Assembly: GCA_963825505.1 (NCBI GenBank)
Contig: CAWGTL010000010.1
Coordinates: 124,001 to 188,000, forward strand
From: JBBQSN01 sp963825505
GTDB taxonomy: Bacteria > Actinomycetota > Actinomycetes > Actinomycetales > CAWJMD01
DNA: 64,000 nucleotides
Direction of reading: 5' to 3'
Made by a program: the position numbers and the translations under genes. Every line of letters begins with the position of its first letter. Position 1 is the stretch's first letter. The notes beneath the pieces are model-generated. The model made no database searches. It saw nothing but the letters and a program-made list of their open reading frames with translations, and was not told the DNA's origin. Positions 7,832 to 15,984 of this stretch are shown here, piece after piece.

Positions 7832-8920
7832 ATGGCTGACGGCGCCGGTGGCGGCGAGAAGACAGAGGCCCCCACACCGAAGAAGCTCAAGGAGGGGCGC
7901 GAGCAGGGCCAGGTGGCCCGCTCGTCCGACCTCGGGGCGTGGCTCGGTGTCGGCGCTGCGGCCCTCGTGCTGCCCCTGGTCGCGCGCGGCACGCAGGGCG
8001 CGGTGGTCGAGCTGCTCGTCAGCCTCGACGCCGTCGCCGCCGACCCCGACCCGGCCAAGGCCCTGGCCGCCTTCACGCAGGCGCTGGGGCAGTGCGCCCT
8101 CGCCCTCGCACCGCTGCTCGCCGTGACGGTGGTGGTGGCGGTCGCGGCCGCCGCCGCCCAGGGTGGCATCCACCTCGCGACCAAGGCGGCCAAGCCGCAG
8201 TTCTCGCGGCTGAACCCCGCCAAGGGGTTCAAGCGGATCTTCGGCCCGCAGGCGTGGTGGGAGGCGCTGAAGTCGCTGCTCAAGACCGTCGTGCTCGGAC
8301 TCGTCCTCTACCAGGTGGTCACCGGCCTCACCCCGTTCCTGCTCGGCTCCGGCTCGATGCCGCTCGCCGCGACGCTGCAGGCCGTCGGTGGCGGGACGTC
8401 GGACCTCATCCGCACCGCCGTGCTGGCCGGCCTCGTGCTCGCCGCGGCGGACTTCGTCGTGCAGAAGCGGCGGATCAACAAGCAGCTGCGGATGAGCAAG
8501 AAGGAGATCACCGACGAGCACAAGCAGAGCGAGGGCGACCCGCTGCTCAAGGGCGCCATCCGCTCGCGCCAGCTCGCGATGAGCCGCAACCGGATGATGA
8601 GCGACATCGCCAAGGCCGACGTCGTGCTCGTCAACCCCACGCACGTCGCCGTGGCGCTGCGCTACGACCCGGCCAGGGGCGCGCCCAGGGTGGTCGCCAA
8701 GGGCGCCGGCGCGATCGCCGCGAAGATCCGCGAGAAGGCCACCGAGCACCGCGTCCCGATGGTCGAGGACGTGCCGCTGGCACGGGCGATCCACGCCGCC
8801 TGCGACATCGGCCAGGAGGTGCCGTCCGACCTCTACGCGGCGATCGCGCAGGTGCTCGCGTTCGTGATGCGGTTGCGCTCGCGCGGCGGCGCGTCGGGGA
8901 TCCACAAGCTCGCCGCCTGA
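7832..8920 (+). CDS. flhB: flagellar export switch protein FlhB
   Basis: FlhB controls the change of export specificity from rod/hook to filament proteins. The 362-residue product starts with the conserved cytoplasmic 'KTEAPTPKKLKEGREQGQVA', has four membrane spans, and ends with the FlhBc domain. This contains the autocleavage motif Asn268-Pro-Thr-His in 'VLVNPTHVAVALRYD', so specificity switching should work in the usual way. Downstream 'ENVPLAR'-like 'EDVPLARAIHAACDIGQEVP' is also standard. The gene ends 178 bases before flhA, the widest gap in the export-gate operon. Confidence 0.97.
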   Translation: MADGAGGGEKTEAPTPKKLKEGREQGQVARSSDLGAWLGVGAAALVLPLVARGTQGAVVELLVSLDAVAADPDPAKALAAFTQALGQCALALAPLLAVTVVVAVAAAAAQGGIHLATKAAKPQFSRLNPAKGFKRIFGPQAWWEALKSLLKTVVLGLVLYQVVTGLTPFLLGSGSMPLAATLQAVGGGTSDLIRTAVLAGLVLAAADFVVQKRRINKQLRMSKKEITDEHKQSEGDPLLKGAIRSRQLAMSRNRMMSDIAKADVVLVNPTHVAVALRYDPARGAPRVVAKGAGAIAAKIREKATEHRVPMVEDVPLARAIHAACDIGQEVPSDLYAAIAQVLAFVMRLRSRGGASGIHKLAA

Positions 8921-9043
8921 CGAGGCAGGACGCGCTCCGAAAACCTCGGCAACTGCTACAGGTGCCCTGCCGCACGGCCGAAGCACCAAGAGCCAGGACG
9001 GCGCACACAAGCGGGCCAGGGACGGGCCACCGCACGACCGGAG

Positions 9044-9059
9044 CACCTCGACCGAGGTG
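9044..9059 (+). promoter_or_regulatory. inverted repeat before flhA
   Basis: CACCTCG and CGAGGTG flank two bases, forming a 16-bp near-palindrome 39 bases before the flhA ATG, in the only sizeable gap of the export operon. It may be an operator or an RNA hairpin; nothing else supports either. Confidence 0.3.
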
Positions 9060-9098
9060 GGCTCCCGGTCGGACGACCCGGAAGGACCTCGAGCCCGC

Positions 9099-11192
9099 AT
9101 GGCCCTGGTGACCCCTGGCACCGCACCGACGGCTGCCGCCCGCCGCCGCCCCGGCGTCGCCGCGCTCGCCGTCCCCGTCGGCGTCGTGGGCATCGTCCTG
9201 CTCCTCGTCGTCCCGATCCCCGCCGCGCTGCTCGACCTGCTGATCGCGCTCAACATCGTCAGCGCCCTGGTCATCCTGCTGACGTCCATGTACGTGCGGC
9301 GTCCGCTCGACTTCGCGATCTTCCCCTCGCTGCTGCTGGTCTTCACCCTGTTCCGGCTGGGCCTGAACGTCGCGTCGACGCGGCTCGTGCTCTCGGACGG
9401 GTTCGCCGGCAAGGTGATCGACGCGTTCGGCCACTTCGTCGTCGGCGGCTCGCTCGTCATCGGCCTGGTGATCTTCCTGATCCTGGTGGTGATCCAGTTC
9501 GTCGTCATCACCAACGGCGCGGGCAGGGTCGCCGAGGTCGGCGCGCGGTTCACCCTCGACGCGATGCCGGGCAAGCAGATGGCGATCGACGCCGACCTCA
9601 ACGCCGGCCTCATCGACGAGGACGAGGCGCGCCAACGGCGTGCGGACGTCGGCGCCGAGGCGGACTTCTACGGCGCGATGGACGGTGGCTCGAAGTTCGT
9701 CAAGGGCGACGCGATCGCCGGCATCGTCATCACCGTCATCAACCTGGTCGGCGGCTTCGCGATCGGCATGCTGCAGAAGGGGATGGCGCCGGCCGAGGCG
9801 CTGGAGACCTACAGCCTGCTGACGATCGGCGACGGCCTGGTCACCCAGATCCCGGCGCTGCTGATGTCGGTCTCCACCGGCCTCATCGTCACCCGCGCCA
9901 CCACCCAGGGCGACATGGGCTCCGACGCCGCCGAGCAGCTCGGCCGCAGCAAGCCGGCGCTGATGATCGCCGGTACCGCGGCCATCGCCCTCGCGCTCGT
10001 CCCCGGCATGCCGAAGCTGCCGTTCATCCTGGTCGGCGCGGGCGTGCTGCTGCTCGGCCAGCGGGTGGGGACGAGGGACGCCGAGCAGGACGCGCTCTCG
10101 ATGGAGAAGGCGGTGGTCCCCGCCGTCAACCCGGACACCCCCGAGGCGCTGCGCGCGCAGATGCGGGTCGACCCGCTCGAGGTGGTGCTCGCCCCCGACC
10201 TGGTCGACCTCGTCGACACCGCCGCCGGCGGCGACCTGCTCGACCGCGTCCGCGCCCTGCGCCGCAAGGTCGCGCTCGACCTCGGCGTGGTCGTGCCGCC
10301 GGTGCGCACCCGCGACAGCGTCGACCTGCCCGTCTCCACCTACGCGATCCGGATCTCCGGGGTGGAGGTCACCCGCGGCCAGGCGCCCTCCGGCCGCGTG
10401 CTCGCCCTCGGCGACGGCCTCGAGGCCCTGCCCGGCACGCCCACCACCGAGCCGGTCTTCGGCCTCCCTGGCCGCTGGGTGCCGGTCGAGCTGCGGCACC
10501 AGGCCGAGCTGGCCGGCGCCACCGTGGTCGACCGCGCCTCGGTGCTGGTCACGCACCTGTCGCAGGTGATCACCACCAACGCCGCCCGCCTGCTCAGCCG
10601 CGAGGACGTCCGCGCCCTGGTCGACGGCGTCAAGGCCGAGCACCCCGCGGTCGTCGACGAGCTCGTGCCCGGCGCCCTCTCGCTCGGCGACGTGCAGCGG
10701 GTGCTGCAGAACCTGCTCGAGGAGCAGGTCGGCATCCGCGACCTGCCCCGCATCTTCGAGGGCCTGTCCACCCGGGCCCGGGTCTCCACCGAGGCCGACG
10801 GCCTGGTCGAGGCGGCGCGCGCGTCGCTCGGCCCGGCGGTGGCGGCGCCGTACGCCCAGGAGGGTGCGCTCGTCGTCATCACGCTGGACCCGCTGCTGGA
10901 GCAGTCCTTCGTCGACGCCGTGCGCCCCACCGAGAACGGCGCCGTGCTGTCGCTCGACCCGCACCGGGCCGAGCTCGTGGTCGACCAGCTGGCCCGTCTC
11001 GCCGAGGCGGCGGAGGAGCGGGGCCTGAGCCCGGTCCTGGCCGTCTCGCCGGGACTGCGCCCGGCCACCCGGCGGCTCGTGACGCTGGGCGTCCCGCGGC
11101 TGCCTGTCCTGTCGTACTCCGAGGTCGGAGCGTCCGGCCTGCGGATCGAGACCGTGGGGACGGTGACGCTGACCGATGCGCTTGCTGCTTGA
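9099..11192 (+). CDS. flhA: flagellar export gate protein FlhA
   Basis: FlhA forms the nonameric ring of the export gate and uses the proton gradient. The 697-residue protein has eight predicted spans in the first 330 residues and the FHIPEP-family signatures 'LLLVFTLFRLGLNVASTRLV' and 'DAMPGKQMAIDADLNAGLI', followed by the large cytoplasmic FlhAc domain with 'VDLVDTAAGGDLLDRVRALR' and 'LSREDVRALVDGVKAEHPAV'. The ATG at 9099 is preferred over an in-frame GTG at 9057 because AAGGAC lies 12 bases before it and the protein then starts at the usual place. Its 3' end overlaps the flhF-like gene by 17 bases. Confidence 0.96.
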   Translation: MALVTPGTAPTAAARRRPGVAALAVPVGVVGIVLLLVVPIPAALLDLLIALNIVSALVILLTSMYVRRPLDFAIFPSLLLVFTLFRLGLNVASTRLVLSDGFAGKVIDAFGHFVVGGSLVIGLVIFLILVVIQFVVITNGAGRVAEVGARFTLDAMPGKQMAIDADLNAGLIDEDEARQRRADVGAEADFYGAMDGGSKFVKGDAIAGIVITVINLVGGFAIGMLQKGMAPAEALETYSLLTIGDGLVTQIPALLMSVSTGLIVTRATTQGDMGSDAAEQLGRSKPALMIAGTAAIALALVPGMPKLPFILVGAGVLLLGQRVGTRDAEQDALSMEKAVVPAVNPDTPEALRAQMRVDPLEVVLAPDLVDLVDTAAGGDLLDRVRALRRKVALDLGVVVPPVRTRDSVDLPVSTYAIRISGVEVTRGQAPSGRVLALGDGLEALPGTPTTEPVFGLPGRWVPVELRHQAELAGATVVDRASVLVTHLSQVITTNAARLLSREDVRALVDGVKAEHPAVVDELVPGALSLGDVQRVLQNLLEEQVGIRDLPRIFEGLSTRARVSTEADGLVEAARASLGPAVAAPYAQEGALVVITLDPLLEQSFVDAVRPTENGAVLSLDPHRAELVVDQLARLAEAAEERGLSPVLAVSPGLRPATRRLVTLGVPRLPVLSYSEVGASGLRIETVGTVTLTDALAA

Positions 11193-12683
11193 GGGACCGG
11201 CCATCGAGCCGCTGCTGGAGCGGGTGCGGACCGAGCACGGCCCGCAGGCCCGGATCGTGCACGCCGAGCGCGTGCGCACCGGCGGCGTCGGCGGGTTCTT
11301 CACCCGCGAGCACTTCGAGGTCACCGTCGAGGTGGACGCGCCCGACCTCGGGCTCGCCCGCCAGCCGCTCCCGCCGCCCGTCCCACCGCCTCGGTCGTCC
11401 CGGGGCCCGTCGGGCTCGACGCGCTGCTCGCAGCGGCCGACGCCGCCGAGGGTCACGACTCCGACGCCCCCGTCCTGGCCGCCCCCGTCCTGGCCGCCCC
11501 CGTCCTGGCCGCCCCTGCCGCCCGACTCTCCCCGGAGCCCTCCGCCATGCCCGCCCACGCCCCCGCCCCCGCCGCCACCCCCTGGGTCTTCCCGCAGGCG
11601 ACGCCCGCCCGCGCCGCCGGCCTGGACGCCTTCGCCCCCGCGACCTCGACGCTGCTGGTCGAGCCGGACCCGGAGCCCGTCGTGGCGCCCGCCGTCGCAC
11701 CGGCGCCGGTCGCGGTCGTGCCCGAGCAGCGCACGGCGCCGGCCGCCGAGACGGTCACCGGACCCGTCCCCGGCCCGCACCGGCCGATGTCGACCGAGTC
11801 GGTCGCGTTCGCCGACCTGCTCGACCGGCTGCAGCAGGAGAACGCCCACCCGATCCCGCTGCCCGCGGACCGCGGCGACGAGCCGGTGGGACCCGAACCC
11901 GAGGGGGCCGATGTCGAGGCCGCCGAGGTCGAGCTCGAGCACGCTCAGGTGGACGAGGCGTTCCCGCCCGTGGTGCCTGCCCCGCGTCGCGGACGTCGTG
12001 CCGCCCGCAGCGCGCCGGACGACCTGGCCGGCCGGCTGGCCGCGCTGGGGCTCCCCGCCGAGCTGCTCGACCTCGTGCTCGAGGGCACGGACGGCGAGCT
12101 CGGAGCCGTGGTCTCCCGCCTGCACCTCGTGCTGGCCGACCTGCCCGTCCCGACCACCGACCTGACCCGTCCGGGCGCCGTCGTGCTCGTCGTGGGGGAG
12201 ACCGCGCAGGCGACCGCCGCCGCCGCGGCGCTGGCTGCCCGGCACCGGCTCCCGGCCGACGCCGTGGTCGATCTCGGCGCCGCCGGCGCCGCACCCACTG
12301 CCGACCACGTCCGCCGCGAGCTCGCCCGCCTGCGGGGCGGCAGCACCGCCGCCGTCGTGGTCGTCGGCACCGACGCCGTGGCCGATCCCGCCGGCGACCC
12401 GTGGCTCGCGTCCGTGGCGCGCAGCCTCGGCGCCGACCAGGTCGTCGCCTGCGTCGACGCCACCCGCAAGGTCTCCGACCTGGCGCGCTGGCTCGGTGGC
12501 CTGGAGCGGGTCGGCCTGCCGGTCGGCGCGCTCGACGTCCACCACGTCGGCTCGACCGGCGACCCGGCCGCCGTCCTCGACCTCGGCGTGCCGGTGGTCG
12601 CTCTCGACGGCGCCCGCGCCGACGCCGCCACCTGGGCCGCCCTGCTGGTCGGCCGCCTGCTCGGTGGGGGAGGCGTCCGGTGA
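11176..12683 (+). pseudogene. flhF: FlhF-like protein, frameshifted, no P-loop
   Basis: The first 55 residues ('MRLLLEGPAIEPLLERVRTE' to 'GGVGGFFTREHFEVTVEV') match the N-terminus of FlhF, the SRP-type GTPase that places flagella. The continuation lies in another frame from about 11360 ('ASVVPGPVGLDALLAAADAA') to the stop at 12683, so one base appears to be missing between about 11345 and 11385. The downstream part has a Pro/Ala linker and an FlhF-like C-terminal domain. Where the Walker A motif is expected there is only 'VVGETAQATAA', with no GKT. This may be a real, GTPase-dead homologue hit by a sequencing error, or a decaying gene. It is coupled to flhA and to the next small gene. Confidence 0.7.
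11469..11513 (+). repeat. 15-bp tandem repeat coding for PVLAA, three copies
   Basis: Three consecutive 15-bp units encode Pro-Val-Leu-Ala-Ala in the downstream frame of the flhF-like gene. The repeat length is a multiple of three, so expansion keeps the frame. It lies in the low-complexity linker. Confidence 0.85.
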
Positions 12684-12907
12684 ACGTCGCGACGGTCGGG
12701 GTGCTGGCGCTGCTGCTCGCGGTACCGGCCGTCCTCGGCCTGGCCGGCGGCAGCATCGACCCCGACGAGGTCGGTCTGCGCGTCCTGATGGCGGTGGCCG
12801 TCGCCGTCGTCGCCGAGATCGTGCTGCGCCGCTTCGTCGACGCGGTCCGCCGTCCCTCCGAGCAGCCGGCTCTGGCCCGCCGCGAGGGCGACCCGCCCAC
12901 CGCCTGA
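12680..12907 (+). CDS. small two-span membrane protein, unknown
   Basis: This 75-residue protein has two hydrophobic segments ('GVLALLLAVPAVLGLAGG' and 'VLMAVAVAVVAEIVLRRFV') and a polar, basic tail. I do not recognise a family. The GTG start overlaps the flhF-like stop (GTGA), and the gene sits between flhF and csrA on the same strand, so it is probably co-transcribed with the flagellar genes. GGGGGAGG shortly before the start (12665-12672) serves as its ribosome site. A role at the flagellar base or in export is only a guess from position. Confidence 0.75.
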   Translation: MNVATVGVLALLLAVPAVLGLAGGSIDPDEVGLRVLMAVAVAVVAEIVLRRFVDAVRRPSEQPALARREGDPPTA

Positions 12908-12930
12908 GCGACCGGACCCCGGCGGGGCCA

Positions 12931-12936
12931 TATGCT
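12931..12936 (+). promoter_or_regulatory. -10 box of leaderless csrA transcript
   Basis: TATGCT ends six bases before the csrA GTG and there is no ribosome site. This spacing is the usual mark of leaderless transcription in actinobacteria. Confidence 0.5.
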
Positions 12937-12942
12937 CGGCGG

Positions 12943-13197
12943 GTGCTGGTGCTGACCCGCCGCAGCGGCGAGAGCGTGATGATCGGTGACCAGGTCGTGG
13001 TCACCGTCGTCGAGGTGCGCGGTGACGTCGTGCGGCTGGGTATCGAGGCGCCGCGCGAGGTGCGGGTGCACCGCGAGGAGGTCTACCGCGCCGTCGGCGA
13101 GGCCAACGCCGCTGCCGCCACGGCCTCCGAGGACGACATCACCCGGCTGGCCGCCCAGCTGCGCAGCTCCCCGCCGGCGCCCCCCGCCTCCGGCTGA
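12943..13197 (+). CDS. csrA: carbon storage regulator CsrA
   Basis: CsrA is a dimeric RNA-binding protein that blocks translation at GGA-containing leaders; in Gram-positive bacteria it commonly controls flagellin synthesis and is sequestered by FliW. The 84-residue product has the full CsrA core ('LVLTRRSGESVMIGDQVVVT', then 'VRLGIEAPREVRVHREEVY'), including the conserved RNA-contact region 'APREVRVHREE'. It is longer than the usual 60 to 75 residues because of an Ala/Pro-rich tail. No fliW is visible in the window. A TATGCT box six bases before the GTG suggests a separate leaderless transcript. Confidence 0.95.
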   Translation: MLVLTRRSGESVMIGDQVVVTVVEVRGDVVRLGIEAPREVRVHREEVYRAVGEANAAAATASEDDITRLAAQLRSSPPAPPASG

Positions 13198-13199
13198 GC

Positions 13200-13508
13200 G
13201 TGCCCCCGCTCGTCTGGGTCGACGACTGGCAGCAGCAGTGCTGCGGCGAGCCGTTCTCGGTGGGCTCGCGCGTGACCTGGGTGCTGCGCCCTGCGACGGG
13301 ACCGTCGACGACGGGCGTGGTGACCAGGATCAGGACCGCCTGCTGCGCCTACGCGTCCGACCCGGCCAGCACGGACCCCAGGGTGTTCGCGCCGGTCGCA
13401 AGCACGTCGGTCGTGACGGACGTCCAGGATGCCGACGCCTGGTACGAGGCACCGGAACCGCTGCAGCTCAACGGTTTCCTGGTCGACCTCCAACCGGTGG
13501 CAGGATGA
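13200..13508 (+). CDS. DUF6578-like small protein
   Basis: The 102-residue product begins 'PPLVWVDDWQQQCCGEPFSV' and resembles a small actinobacterial family (DUF6578) recognised by the 'DDWQ-QCCGEPF' pattern. It has two adjacent Cys near the N-terminus and two more in 'RTACCAYASD'. No signal peptide or membrane span is seen. The GTG start lies two bases after the csrA stop. It could be co-transcribed with csrA, but nothing in the sequence ties it to motility. The function is unknown. Confidence 0.75.
   Translation: MPPLVWVDDWQQQCCGEPFSVGSRVTWVLRPATGPSTTGVVTRIRTACCAYASDPASTDPRVFAPVASTSVVTDVQDADAWYEAPEPLQLNGFLVDLQPVAG
13501..13506 (+). promoter_or_regulatory. -10-like box before thiamine-binding gene
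   Basis: CAGGAT lies exactly six bases before the ATG at 13513, the same geometry as other candidate leaderless starts here. Confidence 0.35.
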
Positions 13509-13512
13509 CCGC

Positions 13513-13815
13513 ATGCTGATCGCCTTCTCCGTCGCCCCGTCCGGTACCGGTGACTCGGTCGCGTCCGCCGTCGCCGACGCCGTGCGCGTCGTCCGCGACT
13601 CCGGGCTGCCGCACCGCACCGACTCGATGTTCACCACCATCGAGGGGGAGTGGGACGAGTGCCTGGACGTCGTCCGCCGGGCGTGCGAGGCGGTAGGGCA
13701 GCACGGCGACCGCGTGTCGCTGGTGCTCAAGGCCGACATCCGTCCAGGGCGCTCGGGGGAGATGCAGGCCAAGCTCGACCGGCTCGAGGCGGCGATCGAG
13801 GCCGGCGAGGGATGA
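13513..13815 (+). CDS. MTH1187-family thiamine-binding protein
   Basis: This 100-residue protein matches the small ferredoxin-fold family typified by MTH1187 and YkoF-like proteins, which bind thiamine-like ligands. Visible features are 'LIAFSVAPSGTGDSVASAVA', 'VRDSGLPHRTDSMFTTIEGE' (the ligand-pocket region) and 'VSLVLKADIRPGRSGEMQAK'. The length equals the family norm. The ATG lies four bases after the DUF6578-like gene stop and has no ribosome site, but CAGGAT is six bases upstream, so it may be leaderless. A GNAT gene follows after four bases. Confidence 0.85.
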   Translation: MLIAFSVAPSGTGDSVASAVADAVRVVRDSGLPHRTDSMFTTIEGEWDECLDVVRRACEAVGQHGDRVSLVLKADIRPGRSGEMQAKLDRLEAAIEAGEG

Positions 13816-13819
13816 GGCC

Positions 13820-14354
13820 GTGGGCAGCGAGCAGGTGAGCGGCGCGGTCCGGCGGGCGCGCCCTGCCGACGTCCCCGCCCTCGTCCGCGTGCACCTGACC
13901 TGCTGGCGGCAGGCGTACGGCCACCTGCTGAGCGAGCAGTTCCTGGCCAGTCGCGAGGCCGAGGTGGAGCGGCGCGGCCAGGTGTGGCGCGACGGCATCG
14001 CCCGCGGCAACGAGCCGTGGCTCGCCGAGTCGGACGGCGAGGTGGTGGGTCTGGCGCTCGCCGTGGACCCGGACGCACCGGGTCAGGAGCGTCTGGACTC
14101 CCACCTGGCCGACGACCAGCCGGCCGGTCTCGAGCTCGCGATGCTCTACCTGCTCGAGTCGCACCACGGCAGCGGGCTCGGGCAGCGGCTGCTCGACGCC
14201 GCGGTCGGCGACGGCCCTGCATTCCTGTGGGTCGCCGAGGACAACCCGCGCGCCCGCGCGTTCTACTCCCGCAACGGCTTCCGCTGGGACGGCCTGCAGC
14301 GCACCGAGCCCGAGCTTCGAGGACATGGCCGTCGTCCGGCTCGTGCGTCCGTGA
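13820..14354 (+). pseudogene. GNAT acetyltransferase with 3' frameshift
   Basis: The product is a GNAT-type N-acetyltransferase of about 177 residues. It shows 'VRRARPADVPALVRVHLTCW', 'LELAMLYLLESHHGSGLGQR' (acetyl-CoA loop, here GSGLGQ) and 'ARAFYSRNGFRWDG'. After about 14300 the conserved ending 'FEDMAVVRLVRP' is found in the next frame, closing at 14354. One extra base lies near 14296-14316. If read without correction the frame runs on with a meaningless tail to 14458. The damage is confined to the last 20 residues, so this may be a base-calling error. The substrate is unknown. Confidence 0.7.
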
Positions 14355-14455
14355 CCTCCGTCCACCTGGGGCACGGCGTGTGCCCACAGGCTGGCAAGCC
14401 CTCCCGCGCCATCCACAGGATCCGTTGCGGGACAGCGGTTGTCGGTGGTCGCACC

Positions 14456-14461
14456 TAGTCT
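14456..14461 (+). promoter_or_regulatory. -10 box before the HNH gene
   Basis: TAGTCT lies exactly six bases before the ATG at 14468, consistent with a leaderless start for the HNH endonuclease relic. Confidence 0.4.
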
Positions 14462-14467
14462 TCGGGT

Positions 14468-15984
14468 ATGGCGGCGGAGGCGGTGGGCGACGGGGTCGGG
14501 GCACCCGGCCTTCGCCGCGTCTGGCGCTGATCGAGCAAGATCTCGCCCAGGTCCTGCAGGCCGCGACCTGGTCGCTGTCGGCCGCCAGGTCGCCGCGCTG
14601 ATCGTCGGGCTCACCCAGGGCGGCGCGCGCACCGAGGCGGCCCGCGGTGCGGCGCTGCGCGAGTCGATCTGCCGGGAGGTCCCGGACGCCCGGGGTGAGC
14701 AGGGTGCGCGGACGGTGAACCTGCTCAAGGCCCGGTGCCGGGTCTCCGCGCAAGCCGGGCGTCGGCGGACGTGGAGAACGCGAAGCTGACCTGCCCCGAC
14801 ACCGGGGCCCTGCGCGAGCTGGGTGCGGCGCTGGCGGCCGGTGCGGTGTCACGCGAGCACCTCGACGTCGCCCGGTGCACGTTGAAGCGGCTGCCGGTGC
14901 GGGTGGTGCGGGAGCGGCGGGGCGAGGTCGACCACCTGCTGACCGAGCACGCCCGGACCTTCGACCCCGGCGGTGCGGACCACCTGCCCGGCACCTGCTG
15001 TCGGTGATCACCCCGGACCGGGCGGACCGGTACGACGAGAACGCCCTGGACCGGCGCCACCGTCGGTATCGCGACCGACCAGACCGGGATGGTCCTGCTC
15101 AGCGGCCAGCTCGACCAGGCCGGCGGGCTGACCGTGCGCGACCGTGCTGGACCACTTCGTCGAGAAGGACCGCGCCGCCGCGACCGACACCGACCCAGCC
15201 GCCGCCGACCGCGCGGACGGCGCGCTGATCCTGCGGCGGACGTGCGGACCCGGGGTCAGCGCCGAGCCGACGCCCTGGTCCAGATGGCCCGCGCCGCGGC
15301 CGAGCACGACGGCATCGGCTCGTGCCGGCCCGGGCGGTGTCCCGCGGGTCGTGGTCGTCACCACCCCGGACCAGCTCGCCGGCGCCGAAGGTGCAGGCGC
15401 CGCCACGACCACCGACGGCGACCTGGTCGACCGCGGCGCACTGACGCGGATCGCGTGCGACGCCGTCATCGACCGCGTCGTCCTGGACACGGCCGGTCGG
15501 GTGCTGGCGATGGACACCCTCGGCCGGCTCGCCACCGCCGCCCAGCAGACCGCCCTGGCCGCCCGCGACCGCGGCTGCGTCTGGCCGGGCTGCACCACCC
15601 CGCCCTCGCTGTGCGAGGCCCACCACGTGACCTGGTGGTCCCGCGGCGGCCCCACCACCCTCGACAACCTCGCGCTGCTCTGCCACCGCCACCACAGCCA
15701 GATCCACGCCCAACCCGACGACACGACCGACGGGCGACGGCTGGGTGATGGTGATGCGCGACGGCGTCCCGTGGTTCCGACCACCCGACCGGCTCGACCC
15801 CGACCGCCGGTTGCGGCGCAACACCTTCCACCAGACCGTCCAGGCCACCCGCGCCACCGGCCTGCGCTGGCGCACGCCCGCTGCCGAGGACGATCCCGAC
15901 TCCGCCCTGACGCCCGCGGACGCCCGGCTCAGTCCAGCGTGGTCGAGCCGGTCTGCTCGAGGGACGCGACGTCGAGGAGGGTGA
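14468..15984 (+). pseudogene. HNH endonuclease (13E12/DUF222 type), multiply frameshifted
   Basis: Fragments of one DUF222-HNH protein can be followed through all three frames: 'LALIEQDLAQVLQAATW' near 14520, 'VAALIVGLTQGGARTEAARG' near 14590, 'DVENAKLTCPDTGALRELGA' near 14770, 'VGIATDQTGMVLLSGQLDQA' near 15065, and the intact HNH domain 'CVWPGCTTPPSLCEAHHVTW' through 'LALLCHRHHSQIH' near 15575-15710. At least five frame changes occur. Such genes are multicopy in actinobacteria and often decay. The catalytic His-His pair survives, but no complete product can be made. The 3' end runs into the stop of the convergent beta-propeller gene. Confidence 0.8.

Noticed and set aside
9057..9098. Earlier GTG start for flhA
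   Set aside because: It adds 14 residues unlike FlhA and lies at the edge of an inverted repeat; the ATG at 9099 gives the usual N-terminus and has AAGGAC upstream.
12932..12955. Short gene starting at the ATG inside TATGCT before csrA
   Set aside because: It closes after seven codons and has no ribosome site; the ATG is part of the -10 box.
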